A stretch of 64,000 nucleotides of DNA from Halopseudomonas salina (GTDB lineage: Bacteria; Pseudomonadota; Gammaproteobacteria; Pseudomonadales; Pseudomonadaceae): contig NZ_VTTI01000005.1 of assembly GCF_008641105.1 (NCBI RefSeq), positions 128,387-192,386 on the forward strand. Reading direction: 5' to 3'. The translations under genes were made by a program, and so were the position numbers. The first letter of the stretch is position 1, and the number at the start of each line of letters is the position of its first letter. Positions 1-7,882 of the stretch are shown piece by piece. The notes beneath the pieces were generated by a model. The model did no database searches, was not told where the DNA came from, and saw only the letters and a list, made by a program, of their open reading frames with translations.

Positions 1-10
1 GCGGTCAATC

Positions 11-51
11 GTCACCAGAGCGTCATGTTAACGTCATTTAAAAGTCATAAA
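11..51 (+). promoter_or_regulatory. Pho-box-like array of 11-bp direct repeats
   Basis: GTCAC at 11-15 and GTCAT at 22-26, 33-37 and 44-48 recur with an exact 11-bp period; the spacers after the last three copies are AT-rich. That is the architecture of PhoB sites (CTGTCAT plus four AT-rich bases, repeated in direct orientation). The bases before GTCAT differ from the CTGTCAT consensus, so individual half-sites are only moderate matches. The orientation points rightward to the CYTH gene at 188. No convincing -10 follows at the expected distance, and a gene left of the window could be the target instead. Confidence 0.45.
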
Positions 52-187
52 TGACCCTGGCAGCACATCACTTCTGTTGCCTGTCTCACGCGTTGCGTCC
101 TGCGCCTGAGCCGTAAAGAATTCCGACATTGGACCCTCTCCCTGTCCAGTGTGCTTGTTGAATACAATCGAGATCATGGAACACCCG

Positions 188-1603
188 ATGGCCAAAGAAA
201 CCGAAATCAAGTTGCGCACTACGCCCGAAACCCTTGAAGCCTTGCGCGCGCATCCATTGCTGGAGGCCCGCCGCCAGGGCGAGTGGCAATCAGGGCCCTT
301 GCTCAACCAGTACTACGATACCCCCGAGCGGGATCTCTCCGGGGCGAAGGTTGCATTGCGGATGCGTCGCGACGGTGATCGTGCGATTCAGACTCTCAAA
401 AGCAGAGGGCAGAGCGTGTCGGGTCTGTCCGAGCGTAACGAATTCGACTGGTACCCCGACAAGCCGGAGCTTGACGTATCCCTGCTGGATGACAGCTGTT
501 GGCCCCAGGCGCTGGCCGATCTGGACAAGAGTCTGTTGCAGCCGATATTCACCACGGATTTTCAGCGTACCAAGGTACTGCTGCGCTGGGAGCGTGAATC
601 GGCAGACGGAATGGAAGTCGTCGAGGTAGAAGCCGCGCTGGACCTGGGTAAGGTAGTAGCTCAGGAGCGCGAAGAGATCATTTGCGAGCTGGAGCTGGAA
701 GTTCGTCAGGGCCCAGCAGTTGCGGTTCTTGAACTGGCCCTGGAGTTGGCCGGAGATCTGCCGCTGATGCCTTGTGACATCAGCAAGGCCGAGCGGGGTT
801 ACCGGCTCTTCGATCAGGCCAGTTACGATCTGCGACTTCAATCCCCGCAATGGACGGCTGAGTCGACAGTCGATGAGGTCATCGCCGGCTCGACCCGGCA
901 GCTGCTGGGGCAAAGCCAGCGCCTGGCAGAGCAGTACCGCTATTCCCAACAGTGGCGCCTGTTTCGCGACATGACTACGCATCTGGCAGCGTTACGTGCG
1001 TCTTTTGGCGTTTTCGATCTGGCCTTGCCCAAATCGAGCGCGCAACAGTTCACCCGGCCGCTCGACTCTCTGCTTGAGCGTTTCAGGCCATTGGTGCTGG
1101 CAGGCTGGGCTGATGATGATAGTGGGCGCAGTGCCCGTGATCAGGCGCCGGATGTATATGCTGGTGCCGTGAATGAGCTCGCCTGGGGTCAGTTGTTTAT
1201 CGGTCTGGCATTATGGCTGGAGCAGGCAGCTTGGCAGCATAACCGGCCGCCCAAGGGCGATCGCATTGGAGCGCTGCCACTACCGCACTGGTTGCTCGCA
1301 GCCGTGGCCAAGGAAATCCAGGAGCTGAGAGTACCGCACCATAACGATCCGGACGGCGCCGTCAGCCAATGGCAGGATCAGCAGCCGCGGCTGGGCCGGT
1401 TGTACTATCTTCTATCCCAGTTTCGCCAGTTCCTGCCGGTTCCGGAGCCTGACCGTCTGTTTGGCGAACTGAACAAGCTGCAGGCATTGCTTGAGCAATA
1501 TCCGTCCATCGACGACGAGCAGAGGCCCTTGTTGCTGGATGCATTACGTAAACAGGGTCAGCGTTTGCGCAAGCTCAACGCCTGGCGCGAGCTGAATGCC
1601 TGA
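188..1603 (+). CDS. CYTH domain protein with CHAD-like C-terminus (inorganic triphosphatase family)
   Basis: A 471-residue protein resembling E. coli YgiF. The N-terminus (MAKETEIKLR) carries the ExExK signature of CYTH tunnel enzymes, which bind triphosphates with divalent metal, and alternating acidic and basic strands continue to about residue 215 (KSRG, EVEAALD, ELELE). The remaining 250 residues are helical and sit where CHAD domains occur, but the basic histidine-rich CHAD signature is not obvious, so that half is divergent. Start: ATG 188 was preferred over ATG 176 and an upstream TTG because the family begins right at the ExExK strand. Predicted activity is triphosphate or short polyphosphate hydrolysis in the cytoplasm. 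The Pho-like array upstream would suit that role. Confidence 0.8.
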   Translation: MAKETEIKLRTTPETLEALRAHPLLEARRQGEWQSGPLLNQYYDTPERDLSGAKVALRMRRDGDRAIQTLKSRGQSVSGLSERNEFDWYPDKPELDVSLLDDSCWPQALADLDKSLLQPIFTTDFQRTKVLLRWERESADGMEVVEVEAALDLGKVVAQEREEIICELELEVRQGPAVAVLELALELAGDLPLMPCDISKAERGYRLFDQASYDLRLQSPQWTAESTVDEVIAGSTRQLLGQSQRLAEQYRYSQQWRLFRDMTTHLAALRASFGVFDLALPKSSAQQFTRPLDSLLERFRPLVLAGWADDDSGRSARDQAPDVYAGAVNELAWGQLFIGLALWLEQAAWQHNRPPKGDRIGALPLPHWLLAAVAKEIQELRVPHHNDPDGAVSQWQDQQPRLGRLYYLLSQFRQFLPVPEPDRLFGELNKLQALLEQYPSIDDEQRPLLLDALRKQGQRLRKLNAWRELNA

Positions 1604-1634
1604 GCACAATGCCATCTGGTGATACGGGGGATGC

Positions 1635-3434
1635 GTGGAGAAACTGAATCAACTGGCGATACCCGGAAGTGACCGCCCGCTGGATCTGGGCGATTTTCTC
1701 AATGTGCTGGCGTCCCAGGGACGCCTGAGTATGGACACCGCGGAGCAGCTGAGCATGTTGCGCCGCGCTGCTACCGGGGAGACTGCCAAGCTGCACCCGC
1801 TGGAGTTCATTGCCGCGCAGGCGCCAGAGGATTTGTCCCGCCCTGGCAAGATACTCGACCTGGAGACTCTCTCGCGCTGGCTTGCTGATGAGGCGGAGCA
1901 GCCGTTCTATCGTATCGATCCGCTGAAGATCAACGTGGCAGCGGTTACTCCATTGATGTCCTTCGCCTTCGCCCAGCGCCATCGCATTCTTGCGCTTGAG
2001 GTCAACGAGCGCGAGGTGGTGATCGCCAGTGCGCAGCCCTTCGTCAGCAGCTGGGAAACCAACCTGGTGCACGTGCTCAAGCGTGAGATTCGGCGGGTGG
2101 TGGCCAGTCCGGCGGATATTCAACGTTATTCGGTGGAGTTCTTCAGACTCGCACGGTCGGTAACCGGGGCCAACGCCACGGATCAGAAAAGCAGCGCGAT
2201 AGGCAACTTCGAACAGTTGCTCAATCTCGGCAGCATGGGCCAAGAGCCTGATGCCAATGATGCTCACGTGGTCAATATCGTCGACTGGCTGTTCCAGTAC
2301 GCCTTCGAGCAGCGCGCCAGCGATATTCATATCGAGCCGCGGCGCGAGGCGGGCAGTGTACGCCTGAGGATCGACGGTGTGCTGCACACGGTTTATCAAT
2401 TCCCGCTGCAGGTGTCGGTTGCGGTCGTCAGTCGGCTGAAAACCCTGGGGCGCATGAATGTGGCGGAAAAGCGCAAGCCACAGGATGGCCGGATAAAGAC
2501 CAAGTCGCCCCAGGGCAATGAAATAGAACTGCGCCTGTCGACCCTGCCCACCGCCTTCGGTGAGAAAATGGTCATGCGGATCTTTGATCCCGACGTGCTG
2601 TTGCGCAGCTTCGATCAGTTGGGATTTTCCTCCGAGGATCAGCGACGCTGGCAGGCAATGGTCGGGCAGCCCAACGGAATTGTATTGGTTACCGGGCCAA
2701 CCGGGTCAGGCAAAACGACCACCCTGTACACCACCCTCAAGCAGTTGGCCACGCCCGAGGTGAACGTATGCACCATCGAAGACCCGATCGAAATGGTCGA
2801 GGACAGCTTCAATCAGATGCAGGTGCAGCACAATATTGATCTGGATTTTGCGGGTGGCGTACGCGCCCTGATGCGCCAGGATCCGGACATCATCATGGTG
2901 GGTGAAATTCGCGACCTTGAGACTGCGGAAATGGCCATTCAGGCTGCGCTCACCGGTCACCTGGTGCTTTCGACCCTGCACACCAATGACGCACCCAGTT
3001 CGATCAGCCGGCTTATCGAGCTGGGTGTGCCGGCCTATCTGATCAAGGCTACGGTGCTTGGGGTCATGGCGCAGCGTCTGGTACGAACCCTGTGCAACCA
3101 CTGCAAGGCGCCGGCCGAAGTGGATGCTGATGCCTGGACAGAACTGACTAGGCCCTGGAATGCGCCGCTACCCACTCGCGCACATCGTCCGGTAGGTTGT
3201 CCGCAGTGTCGAGAAACCGGTTACCGCGGACGTGCAGGGGTTTACGAGTTGATGACCCTGAGTGACGCGCTCAAACCCCTGGTGCAAGCCGATATCGACC
3301 TGAACGCTCTGCGCCGGCAGGCCTACAAGGACGGCATGCACAGCCTCAGGTTGTCGGGTGCGCAAAAGGTCGCGGCCGGCGAAACGACCATCGAGGAAGT
3401 GCTGCGAGTGACGCCCAGCAGTCAGCAGGCCTGA
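1635..3434 (+). CDS. GspE/PulE-family secretion or pilus ATPase (orphan)
   Basis: A 599-residue hexameric ATPase of the type II secretion/type IV pilus extension class. Visible features are an N1-like domain up to about residue 150, Walker A GPTGSGKTT near residue 353, acidic boxes (EDPIEM), a Walker B region (DPDIIMVGEIRD), the His box (TGHLVLSTLHTND), and a tetracysteine zinc module (CNHC near 485, CPQC near 521), which is typical of GspE and PilB. The start is GTG 1635, 31 nt after the preceding gene. No other secretion or pilin gene is nearby, so its machine must be encoded elsewhere; whether it drives secretion, pili or something else cannot be decided here. Confidence 0.85.
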   Translation: MEKLNQLAIPGSDRPLDLGDFLNVLASQGRLSMDTAEQLSMLRRAATGETAKLHPLEFIAAQAPEDLSRPGKILDLETLSRWLADEAEQPFYRIDPLKINVAAVTPLMSFAFAQRHRILALEVNEREVVIASAQPFVSSWETNLVHVLKREIRRVVASPADIQRYSVEFFRLARSVTGANATDQKSSAIGNFEQLLNLGSMGQEPDANDAHVVNIVDWLFQYAFEQRASDIHIEPRREAGSVRLRIDGVLHTVYQFPLQVSVAVVSRLKTLGRMNVAEKRKPQDGRIKTKSPQGNEIELRLSTLPTAFGEKMVMRIFDPDVLLRSFDQLGFSSEDQRRWQAMVGQPNGIVLVTGPTGSGKTTTLYTTLKQLATPEVNVCTIEDPIEMVEDSFNQMQVQHNIDLDFAGGVRALMRQDPDIIMVGEIRDLETAEMAIQAALTGHLVLSTLHTNDAPSSISRLIELGVPAYLIKATVLGVMAQRLVRTLCNHCKAPAEVDADAWTELTRPWNAPLPTRAHRPVGCPQCRETGYRGRAGVYELMTLSDALKPLVQADIDLNALRRQAYKDGMHSLRLSGAQKVAAGETTIEEVLRVTPSSQQA

Positions 3435-3500
3435 GCACTGCTCGTCGCAGTGCTGCCGAGTGGGTAGAATGCGCGCACTGATGTTAATGGGATCCCTTAG

Positions 3501-4343
3501 ATGAATTACCGCCATAGCTACCACGCCGGAAACCATGCCGATGTTTTCAAGCATGCGGTGCTGCTGCGCATGTCGCAGCTCATGCAGCGTAAGGAGACGC
3601 CCTACTGTTATCTCGATAGCCACGCGGGCACTGCGCTCTATGATCTGCAGGGTGAGGCGTCCGGCAAGACCGGGGAGTATCTCGAGGGTATAGCTCGCCT
3701 GTGGGGGCGAAAGGACCTTCCGGCGTTGCTGCAGGGGTATGTGGACAGTGTGGGTGAGCAAAATCAGGACACTGATTTGCGTTACTACCCCGGCTCACCT
3801 CAGCTGATCGCTGCTGGACTGCGCGAACAGGACCGGATGATCCTGAGTGAGCTGCACCCGGAAGATGCCGCTATTTTGCGCGAGCATTTTATCGGTGATC
3901 CCCGCGTCGCAGTTCACCAGCGTGACGGTTATGAGCTGGCCAAGGCGTTCTTGCCAGTGGCCGAAAAACGCGCGCTCTGGTTGCTGGATCCGCCTTTCGA
4001 GCGAGGTGACGATTTTGATCGGTGTCTGACTGCCATGCAGGTGGCGATCCAGCGGATGCGCCAGACGGTCATAGCCCTCTGGTATCCGATCAAGGACGAG
4101 CGCCTGTTGCGTGACTTCTATCGACAGACTGCAGCTGCAGGACTGCCGAAGGTCCTGCGAGTCGAGCTGACCGTCCGCCCGGCTGATACCTCTTTGGGGC
4201 TCAATGGATCAGGCCTCATACTGGTCAATCCGCCATGGCCGCTCTGGGAGGAACTGGAAGAGGTATTGCCCTGGCTCGCCAGTCAGTTGGCACAGTCGGG
4301 CAGTGGCGCATGGCGCCTGGACTGGCTGGCAGGTGGCCCCTGA
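3501..4343 (+). CDS. rlmJ: 23S rRNA (adenine2030-N6)-methyltransferase RlmJ
   Basis: A 280-residue SAM-dependent methyltransferase that modifies A2030 of 23S rRNA. The N-terminus MNYRHSYHAGNHADVFKH is the characteristic RlmJ opening, followed by DSHAGTALYDL (SAM-binding aspartate region) and the catalytic motif DPPFE near residue 160. Length matches the E. coli protein at 280 residues. It stands alone between the orphan ATPase and the DUF883 operon. A 7-bp hairpin (3435-3453) lies in the 66-nt gap before it. Confidence 0.95.
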   Translation: MNYRHSYHAGNHADVFKHAVLLRMSQLMQRKETPYCYLDSHAGTALYDLQGEASGKTGEYLEGIARLWGRKDLPALLQGYVDSVGEQNQDTDLRYYPGSPQLIAAGLREQDRMILSELHPEDAAILREHFIGDPRVAVHQRDGYELAKAFLPVAEKRALWLLDPPFERGDDFDRCLTAMQVAIQRMRQTVIALWYPIKDERLLRDFYRQTAAAGLPKVLRVELTVRPADTSLGLNGSGLILVNPPWPLWEELEEVLPWLASQLAQSGSGAWRLDWLAGGP

Positions 4344-4518
4344 GGTCCGGAATTCGACTCGGTCCCGGTCACCGGTGCCGCCCGAGACTGGCAAAAACGG
4401 CTCTTTTGGCTAGGCTTACCTGTGTAGACGTGGGCGCCGTCGGATATCCCCGTGAGGGCGGACACTTATAGAGAGCGAAATCTGCGCCGGAACATATCGC
4501 ATCTTTTGGTGTCCATGT

Positions 4519-4545
4519 ATTGTCCGGCTCACAAGGCCGGACAAT
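4519..4545 (+). other. 10-bp perfect hairpin in the leader of the DUF883 operon
   Basis: ATTGTCCGGC and GCCGGACAAT are perfect inverted arms with a 7-nt loop, ending 35 nt before the DUF883 start. Only three T residues follow the stem, so it is a poor intrinsic terminator for rlmJ and could instead be an mRNA 5' stabiliser or operator. The rest of the 4344-4580 gap shows a GGAAC element near 4489 that might be part of an extracytoplasmic-type promoter, but its -10 match is weak. Confidence 0.5.
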
Positions 4546-4580
4546 TTCGTTCCAGGATCTCAACTTTAAGGAGCTCGACC

Positions 4581-4892
4581 ATGGCTGAAGCTAAAAAGAG
4601 TACACCGGTAACCGACAATTCGACGGTTAATAGCGAAAAAGACGCAGGTAAGGAGGCAGTTATGGCAGCCTATAGCAATCTGGTAGAAGCCAAGGAACAC
4701 TTCAAGCACGCAGCAGAAGCCGCGGGCCTGGATCTGAAGAACGAAGCGTCGGATCAGTTTTTGAAAGGCAAGGCGAAAGCGGGTGAACTGAGCAGTCAAG
4801 CCAACAGCTACGTTCAGGAAAAACCCCTCACCAGTCTGGGTATCGCATTTGCGGCCGGCTTCCTCATTTCGCAGCTGTATAGCAGGAAATGA
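4581..4892 (+). CDS. DUF883 family protein (ElaB/YqjD-like, membrane-anchored)
   Basis: A 103-residue protein of the ElaB/YqjD/YgaM family, which in E. coli is attached to the inner membrane and associates with ribosomes in stationary phase. It has a hydrophilic Lys/Ala/Glu-rich helical body with DUF883-type amphipathic repeats and one C-terminal transmembrane helix (TSLGIAFAAGFLISQLY) ending in a basic residue. ATG 4581 is chosen because TAAGGAG lies at the right distance. It overlaps the next gene by ATGA, so it leads a four-gene operon. Confidence 0.85.
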   Translation: MAEAKKSTPVTDNSTVNSEKDAGKEAVMAAYSNLVEAKEHFKHAAEAAGLDLKNEASDQFLKGKAKAGELSSQANSYVQEKPLTSLGIAFAAGFLISQLYSRK

Positions 4893-5332
4893 GCGAGATC
4901 CCAGGCGAAACCAATCTGCAGAGTGGCGATCCTGGGAGAGGCCCCGAGCCTGGGCAGGATGAACTTCAGGCCTGGTTAGACTGGTTCAAACATGCGGCCT
5001 CGGCCGGGGGTGATCTGGCAAAGCTGGCGAAATTGGAGCTGAGCCTTGCCCTGGGCGACACCAAAAGGATTGTGCTGCTTGCCTTGGTGGCTGTTCCTCT
5101 GGTCGTGCTTGCCTGGTTGGGGCTTTCCATCCTGGTGGCCTGGCTGGTGTTTCTGCCGGTGCAATCGGTGGGGGCCGCGATTGGGATATTTATTGCAGTA
5201 CAGATCATCCCTCTGGCGATTATCCTGTGGTGCATCAAACGGTATAGTAAAAGCTGGGCCTTCGCGGCAACCCGCGAACACCTGCAGGCGTTCAAGGAGG
5301 GTGCTGAGAGTGCCGCGAAAACAACTGATTGA
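4889..5332 (+). CDS. YqjE-like / phage holin family inner membrane protein
   Basis: A 147-residue membrane protein. After an acidic N-terminal region and an amphipathic stretch (WFKHAASAGGDLAKLAKLELSLALGDTKR) come two adjacent transmembrane helices (about residues 52-75 and 80-110), then a cytoplasmic tail. This is the YqjE arrangement (Pfam holin_3_6-like). Gene order DUF883-YqjE-YqjK matches yqjD-yqjE-yqjK of enterobacteria. It is translationally coupled upstream (4-nt overlap) and overlaps the next gene by 23 nt. True holin activity is not implied; the molecular role is unknown. Confidence 0.8.
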   Translation: MSEIPGETNLQSGDPGRGPEPGQDELQAWLDWFKHAASAGGDLAKLAKLELSLALGDTKRIVLLALVAVPLVVLAWLGLSILVAWLVFLPVQSVGAAIGIFIAVQIIPLAIILWCIKRYSKSWAFAATREHLQAFKEGAESAAKTTD

Positions 5333-5624
5333 AGATATTCGCCAGCTGGATGGCAAGCTGTCACTCGAGCAAAGTCTCCTCAAGCTGAATGGGCGGGAAC
5401 GTGTTGCGTATCTGCGCAGCCTCTCACCATGGCTGCTCATCGGTGCTGGTGCGGCGGGTGGAGTAGCCCTGGGCCTGCTTGGTAGCAATGGTAGGTCCAA
5501 GCTGATGTCCGCTGGCATGACTGGGGTGCATCTCTGGCGATTGAAATCGTTGGCGAGCTCTCTGGCTGGCGGCGGCGAAGCGGAAGTGGCTAATGTAGCC
5601 GTCTTTGGAGGAGACATCGCTTGA
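5310..5624 (+). CDS. YqjK-like small membrane protein
   Basis: A 104-residue protein starting at GTG 5310, placed by a strong AAGGAGG eight bases upstream, inside the end of the preceding gene. It opens with a short charged helix (PRKQLIEDIRQLDGKLSLEQ) and has one glycine/alanine-rich transmembrane segment (WLLIGAGAAGGVALGLLG). Position and shape fit YqjK, the third member of the yqjDEK envelope cluster. Similarity is by architecture and context only. Confidence 0.7.
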   Translation: MPRKQLIEDIRQLDGKLSLEQSLLKLNGRERVAYLRSLSPWLLIGAGAAGGVALGLLGSNGRSKLMSAGMTGVHLWRLKSLASSLAGGGEAEVANVAVFGGDIA

Positions 5625-6814
5625 CCACCGCCGATGGCGGTGATCTACCCAGCAAAAAGCGGCAGTTTGATTCCCGGGAGGCTGGTGCTCAGGGCAAGTC
5701 GCCTATGTACAAGGTGACGCTCTGGCTCCTGGCACTTGCTCTTCTTTATACCCTCTATTTCGCCAAATCACTGTTGATGCCCCTGGTCGTGGCGTTGCTT
5801 TTTGCGCTCTTGCTCAGCCCGTTGGTGGCGGTGTTGAAACGTCTCTACGTGCCCAGAACACTGTCGGCAATCCTGATTATCTGTGCGATTGGCGGGCCCT
5901 TCACTTTGTTGGCCATCGAGCTTGCCGAGCCTGCGCAAAAGTGGGCCAAGCAACTGCCCGAGCTATCCGAGCGCCTTACCAAGCAACTCGATAATCTGAC
6001 CGAGTCATCCAAACCGGTTTCGATTCAGAGTGCCGTGCAGGAAGAGGAGTCGGATGGATTCAGCTTCTTCGGACTCTTTGAACGAGAGAAAAAACAGCCA
6101 ACCCCACCCCCGGTTTCACAGTCGTCCGATGATGTAGGGGAAAGCGTCAGCAAGCATGTAAAGCAGGGTGGTATGGAGTTGATGGTGGCTATTCTGGCAG
6201 CCACGCCCGTTATGATTGCTCAGCTCCTCACCTGCGTTATTCTGATTCTCTTTCTGCTGATATTCGGTCCGCGATTATTCAATGCGTATATTCATATATT
6301 CGTGCCACCGGACACGCGTGAGGAAAGGGTCAATCTCGTAGGTACCATCCAGCTTGAGCTATCACGGTATATCGGCACGGTCAGTGTGATTAATGCTGGG
6401 CTCGGTATGACAACGGGGCTGGCGCTGTGGCTCTTCGGAGTGGAAGACGCTCTGCTCTGGGGAGTACTGGTCGGTTTGCTCAACTTTGCTCCCTACGTAG
6501 GGCCTATCTTCGGCATGGCCATGCTCTGTCTTGCGGGGCTTGCCCAGTATGGTCCGGTAGCCCTGGCGGCGTTGCCGGTGTTGATCTATTTTTCCATCAA
6601 TCTTCTCGAGGCGCAGTTTGTCACGCCCCTGGTGCTGGGTAAGAATATGCGCCTGAACCCCTTGATACTGATTGTCTGGCTGTTCATCTGGGGCTGGTTG
6701 TGGGGCGCGGTGGGTGTGTTGATCGCAGTACCCTTGCTGGTCTGTATCAAGCTCGCGGTCGGCAAGCTGCCAATGACTGATCGCTGGGTAAGGCTCATAG
6801 AAACCCGGGCCTGA
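5621..6814 (+). CDS. AI-2E family transporter (PerM/TqsA-type permease)
   Basis: A 397-residue polytopic membrane protein. Two early transmembrane segments (LWLLALALLYTLYFAKSLLMP), a long hydrophilic loop at about 110-185 containing a charged Pro-rich insert, then a block of hydrophobic helices with the family pattern LLNFAPYVGPIFG and the C-terminal NPLILIVWLFIWGWLWG. The family includes autoinducer-2 exporter TqsA and Na+/H+ antiporters, so substrate is not assigned. The start is TTG 5621, overlapping the previous stop, chosen for GGAGGAG at 5607; ATG 5705 is the alternative. It ends the DUF883 operon, converging on the DMT gene. Confidence 0.85.
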   Translation: MTTADGGDLPSKKRQFDSREAGAQGKSPMYKVTLWLLALALLYTLYFAKSLLMPLVVALLFALLLSPLVAVLKRLYVPRTLSAILIICAIGGPFTLLAIELAEPAQKWAKQLPELSERLTKQLDNLTESSKPVSIQSAVQEEESDGFSFFGLFEREKKQPTPPPVSQSSDDVGESVSKHVKQGGMELMVAILAATPVMIAQLLTCVILILFLLIFGPRLFNAYIHIFVPPDTREERVNLVGTIQLELSRYIGTVSVINAGLGMTTGLALWLFGVEDALLWGVLVGLLNFAPYVGPIFGMAMLCLAGLAQYGPVALAALPVLIYFSINLLEAQFVTPLVLGKNMRLNPLILIVWLFIWGWLWGAVGVLIAVPLLVCIKLAVGKLPMTDRWVRLIETRA

Positions 6815-6858
6815 GGGCGTCGGCCTGAGGTTCGCTCGGGCGGGTTGAGGGTTGGGTT

Positions 6859-7722
6859 TCAGGCCGGTTTGGGTGGCTGCCGGACCAGGGCGAGTGCTGA
6901 CACAATCAGAACCCCACCCAACAGCATGGAGAGGGTGGGCTGCTCGGCAAACAGAAACCAGGCAAACAAAATGCCGTAGACTGGTTCCAGCGCGAAGAAC
7001 AGCGAAGCCACCCTGGCTTTGAGAACCTGCAAGCTGGCTACAAATAGCCCGTGGGCCAGCCCGGTGCATAGCAAGCCGAGCAGGGCGATCCACAGCCAGT
7101 CCAGAGGTGCCATCTGGCCGACGGCCATTGGCGCGAAGGGTAACAGGCACCCCAAGATCACCAGGTTTTGCCAACAGGCAATCTGCACAGGGTGTAGGTC
7201 GCCAGCGGTATAGCGATTGCCTACCGAGGCGCCGGCAAAGCAGAGGCCCGAGAGCAGCGCCCAGAGCAGGCCGGCTGTCGCCTGGTTGCCCAGGCTGAAG
7301 TCGGGCGTAACCAACGCCAGGCCGATACAGATTAGCACGACCTTGAGCAGGTCCAGACGACTTGCCGACTCCTTCCACAGCAGCCATTCAAGCATGACAA
7401 CAAAAGCCGGAAAGCTGGCAAACCCCAACGTGGCTATGCCAACACCAGCAATTTTCACCGCGTGAAAAAAGGTCATCCAGTGTACGCCCAGCAGAATGCC
7501 GCAAGCTGCCAGCTGCATGAGGCGCGTTCTGTTAATGCCGCGCAAGATGGGAGAGCTGAATATGCGCGCAAAGATCAGTAGCGCGAGCACTGCAAAGAAT
7601 GCCCTGCCCAGCACTATGGCGATGGGCCCCGCCTGGGTGAGTTTGCCAAAGATGCCGGTAAGTCCGAACATGAGCGCGGCGACGTGCATGCTGGCGATCG
7701 CCCGGCTCGTTGTCATCTGCAT
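6859..7722 (-). CDS. EamA/DMT superfamily transporter
   Basis: A 287-residue inner membrane protein with about ten hydrophobic helices in two EamA repeats (first AALMFGLTGIFGKLTQAGPIAIVLGRAFFA; second opens AGLLWALLSGLCFAGASVGNRYTAG). Such proteins export metabolites or amino acids; the substrate is not readable. ATG 7722 is selected by AGGA seven bases upstream rather than the longer in-frame start at 7815, which adds a non-family leader. Divergent from the HDOD gene. Confidence 0.85.
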   Translation of the reverse strand: MQMTTSRAIASMHVAALMFGLTGIFGKLTQAGPIAIVLGRAFFAVLALLIFARIFSSPILRGINRTRLMQLAACGILLGVHWMTFFHAVKIAGVGIATLGFASFPAFVVMLEWLLWKESASRLDLLKVVLICIGLALVTPDFSLGNQATAGLLWALLSGLCFAGASVGNRYTAGDLHPVQIACWQNLVILGCLLPFAPMAVGQMAPLDWLWIALLGLLCTGLAHGLFVASLQVLKARVASLFFALEPVYGILFAWFLFAEQPTLSMLLGGVLIVSALALVRQPPKPA

Positions 7723-7830
7723 GCTGTCATCCTGGTTCGTCAATGGTGGTCTGGCCGCGCAGTCTACCCAGCGCTGCCAACCTGGCCAAGCTACAGCTAT
7801 GGCCGCACAGTTCACCGCCGCGGTGGGTAG

Positions 7831-7858
7831 ATGTTACATTGGCATCATTTGGTAACAT
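7831..7858. promoter_or_regulatory. Inverted repeat ATGTTAC-N14-GTAACAT upstream of the HDOD gene
   Basis: Perfect 7-bp arms separated by 14 bp, two helical turns between arm centres, located 25 nt before the HDOD start in the divergent DMT/HDOD intergenic region. The geometry suits a dimeric transcription factor. The regulator is not identified. Confidence 0.4.
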
Positions 7859-7882
7859 TCAAACAAGAGCAAGGGTCCCGAA

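Noticed and set aside
3435..3453. Hairpin GCACTGC/GCAGTGC after the GspE-like gene as terminator
   Set aside because: A stem exists but there is no T run; it could be incidental.
6362..7387. Antisense frame of 341 codons spanning the AI-2E permease and DMT gene
   Set aside because: Its translation is rich in Gln/Pro/Arg without family features and it covers two well-supported genes.
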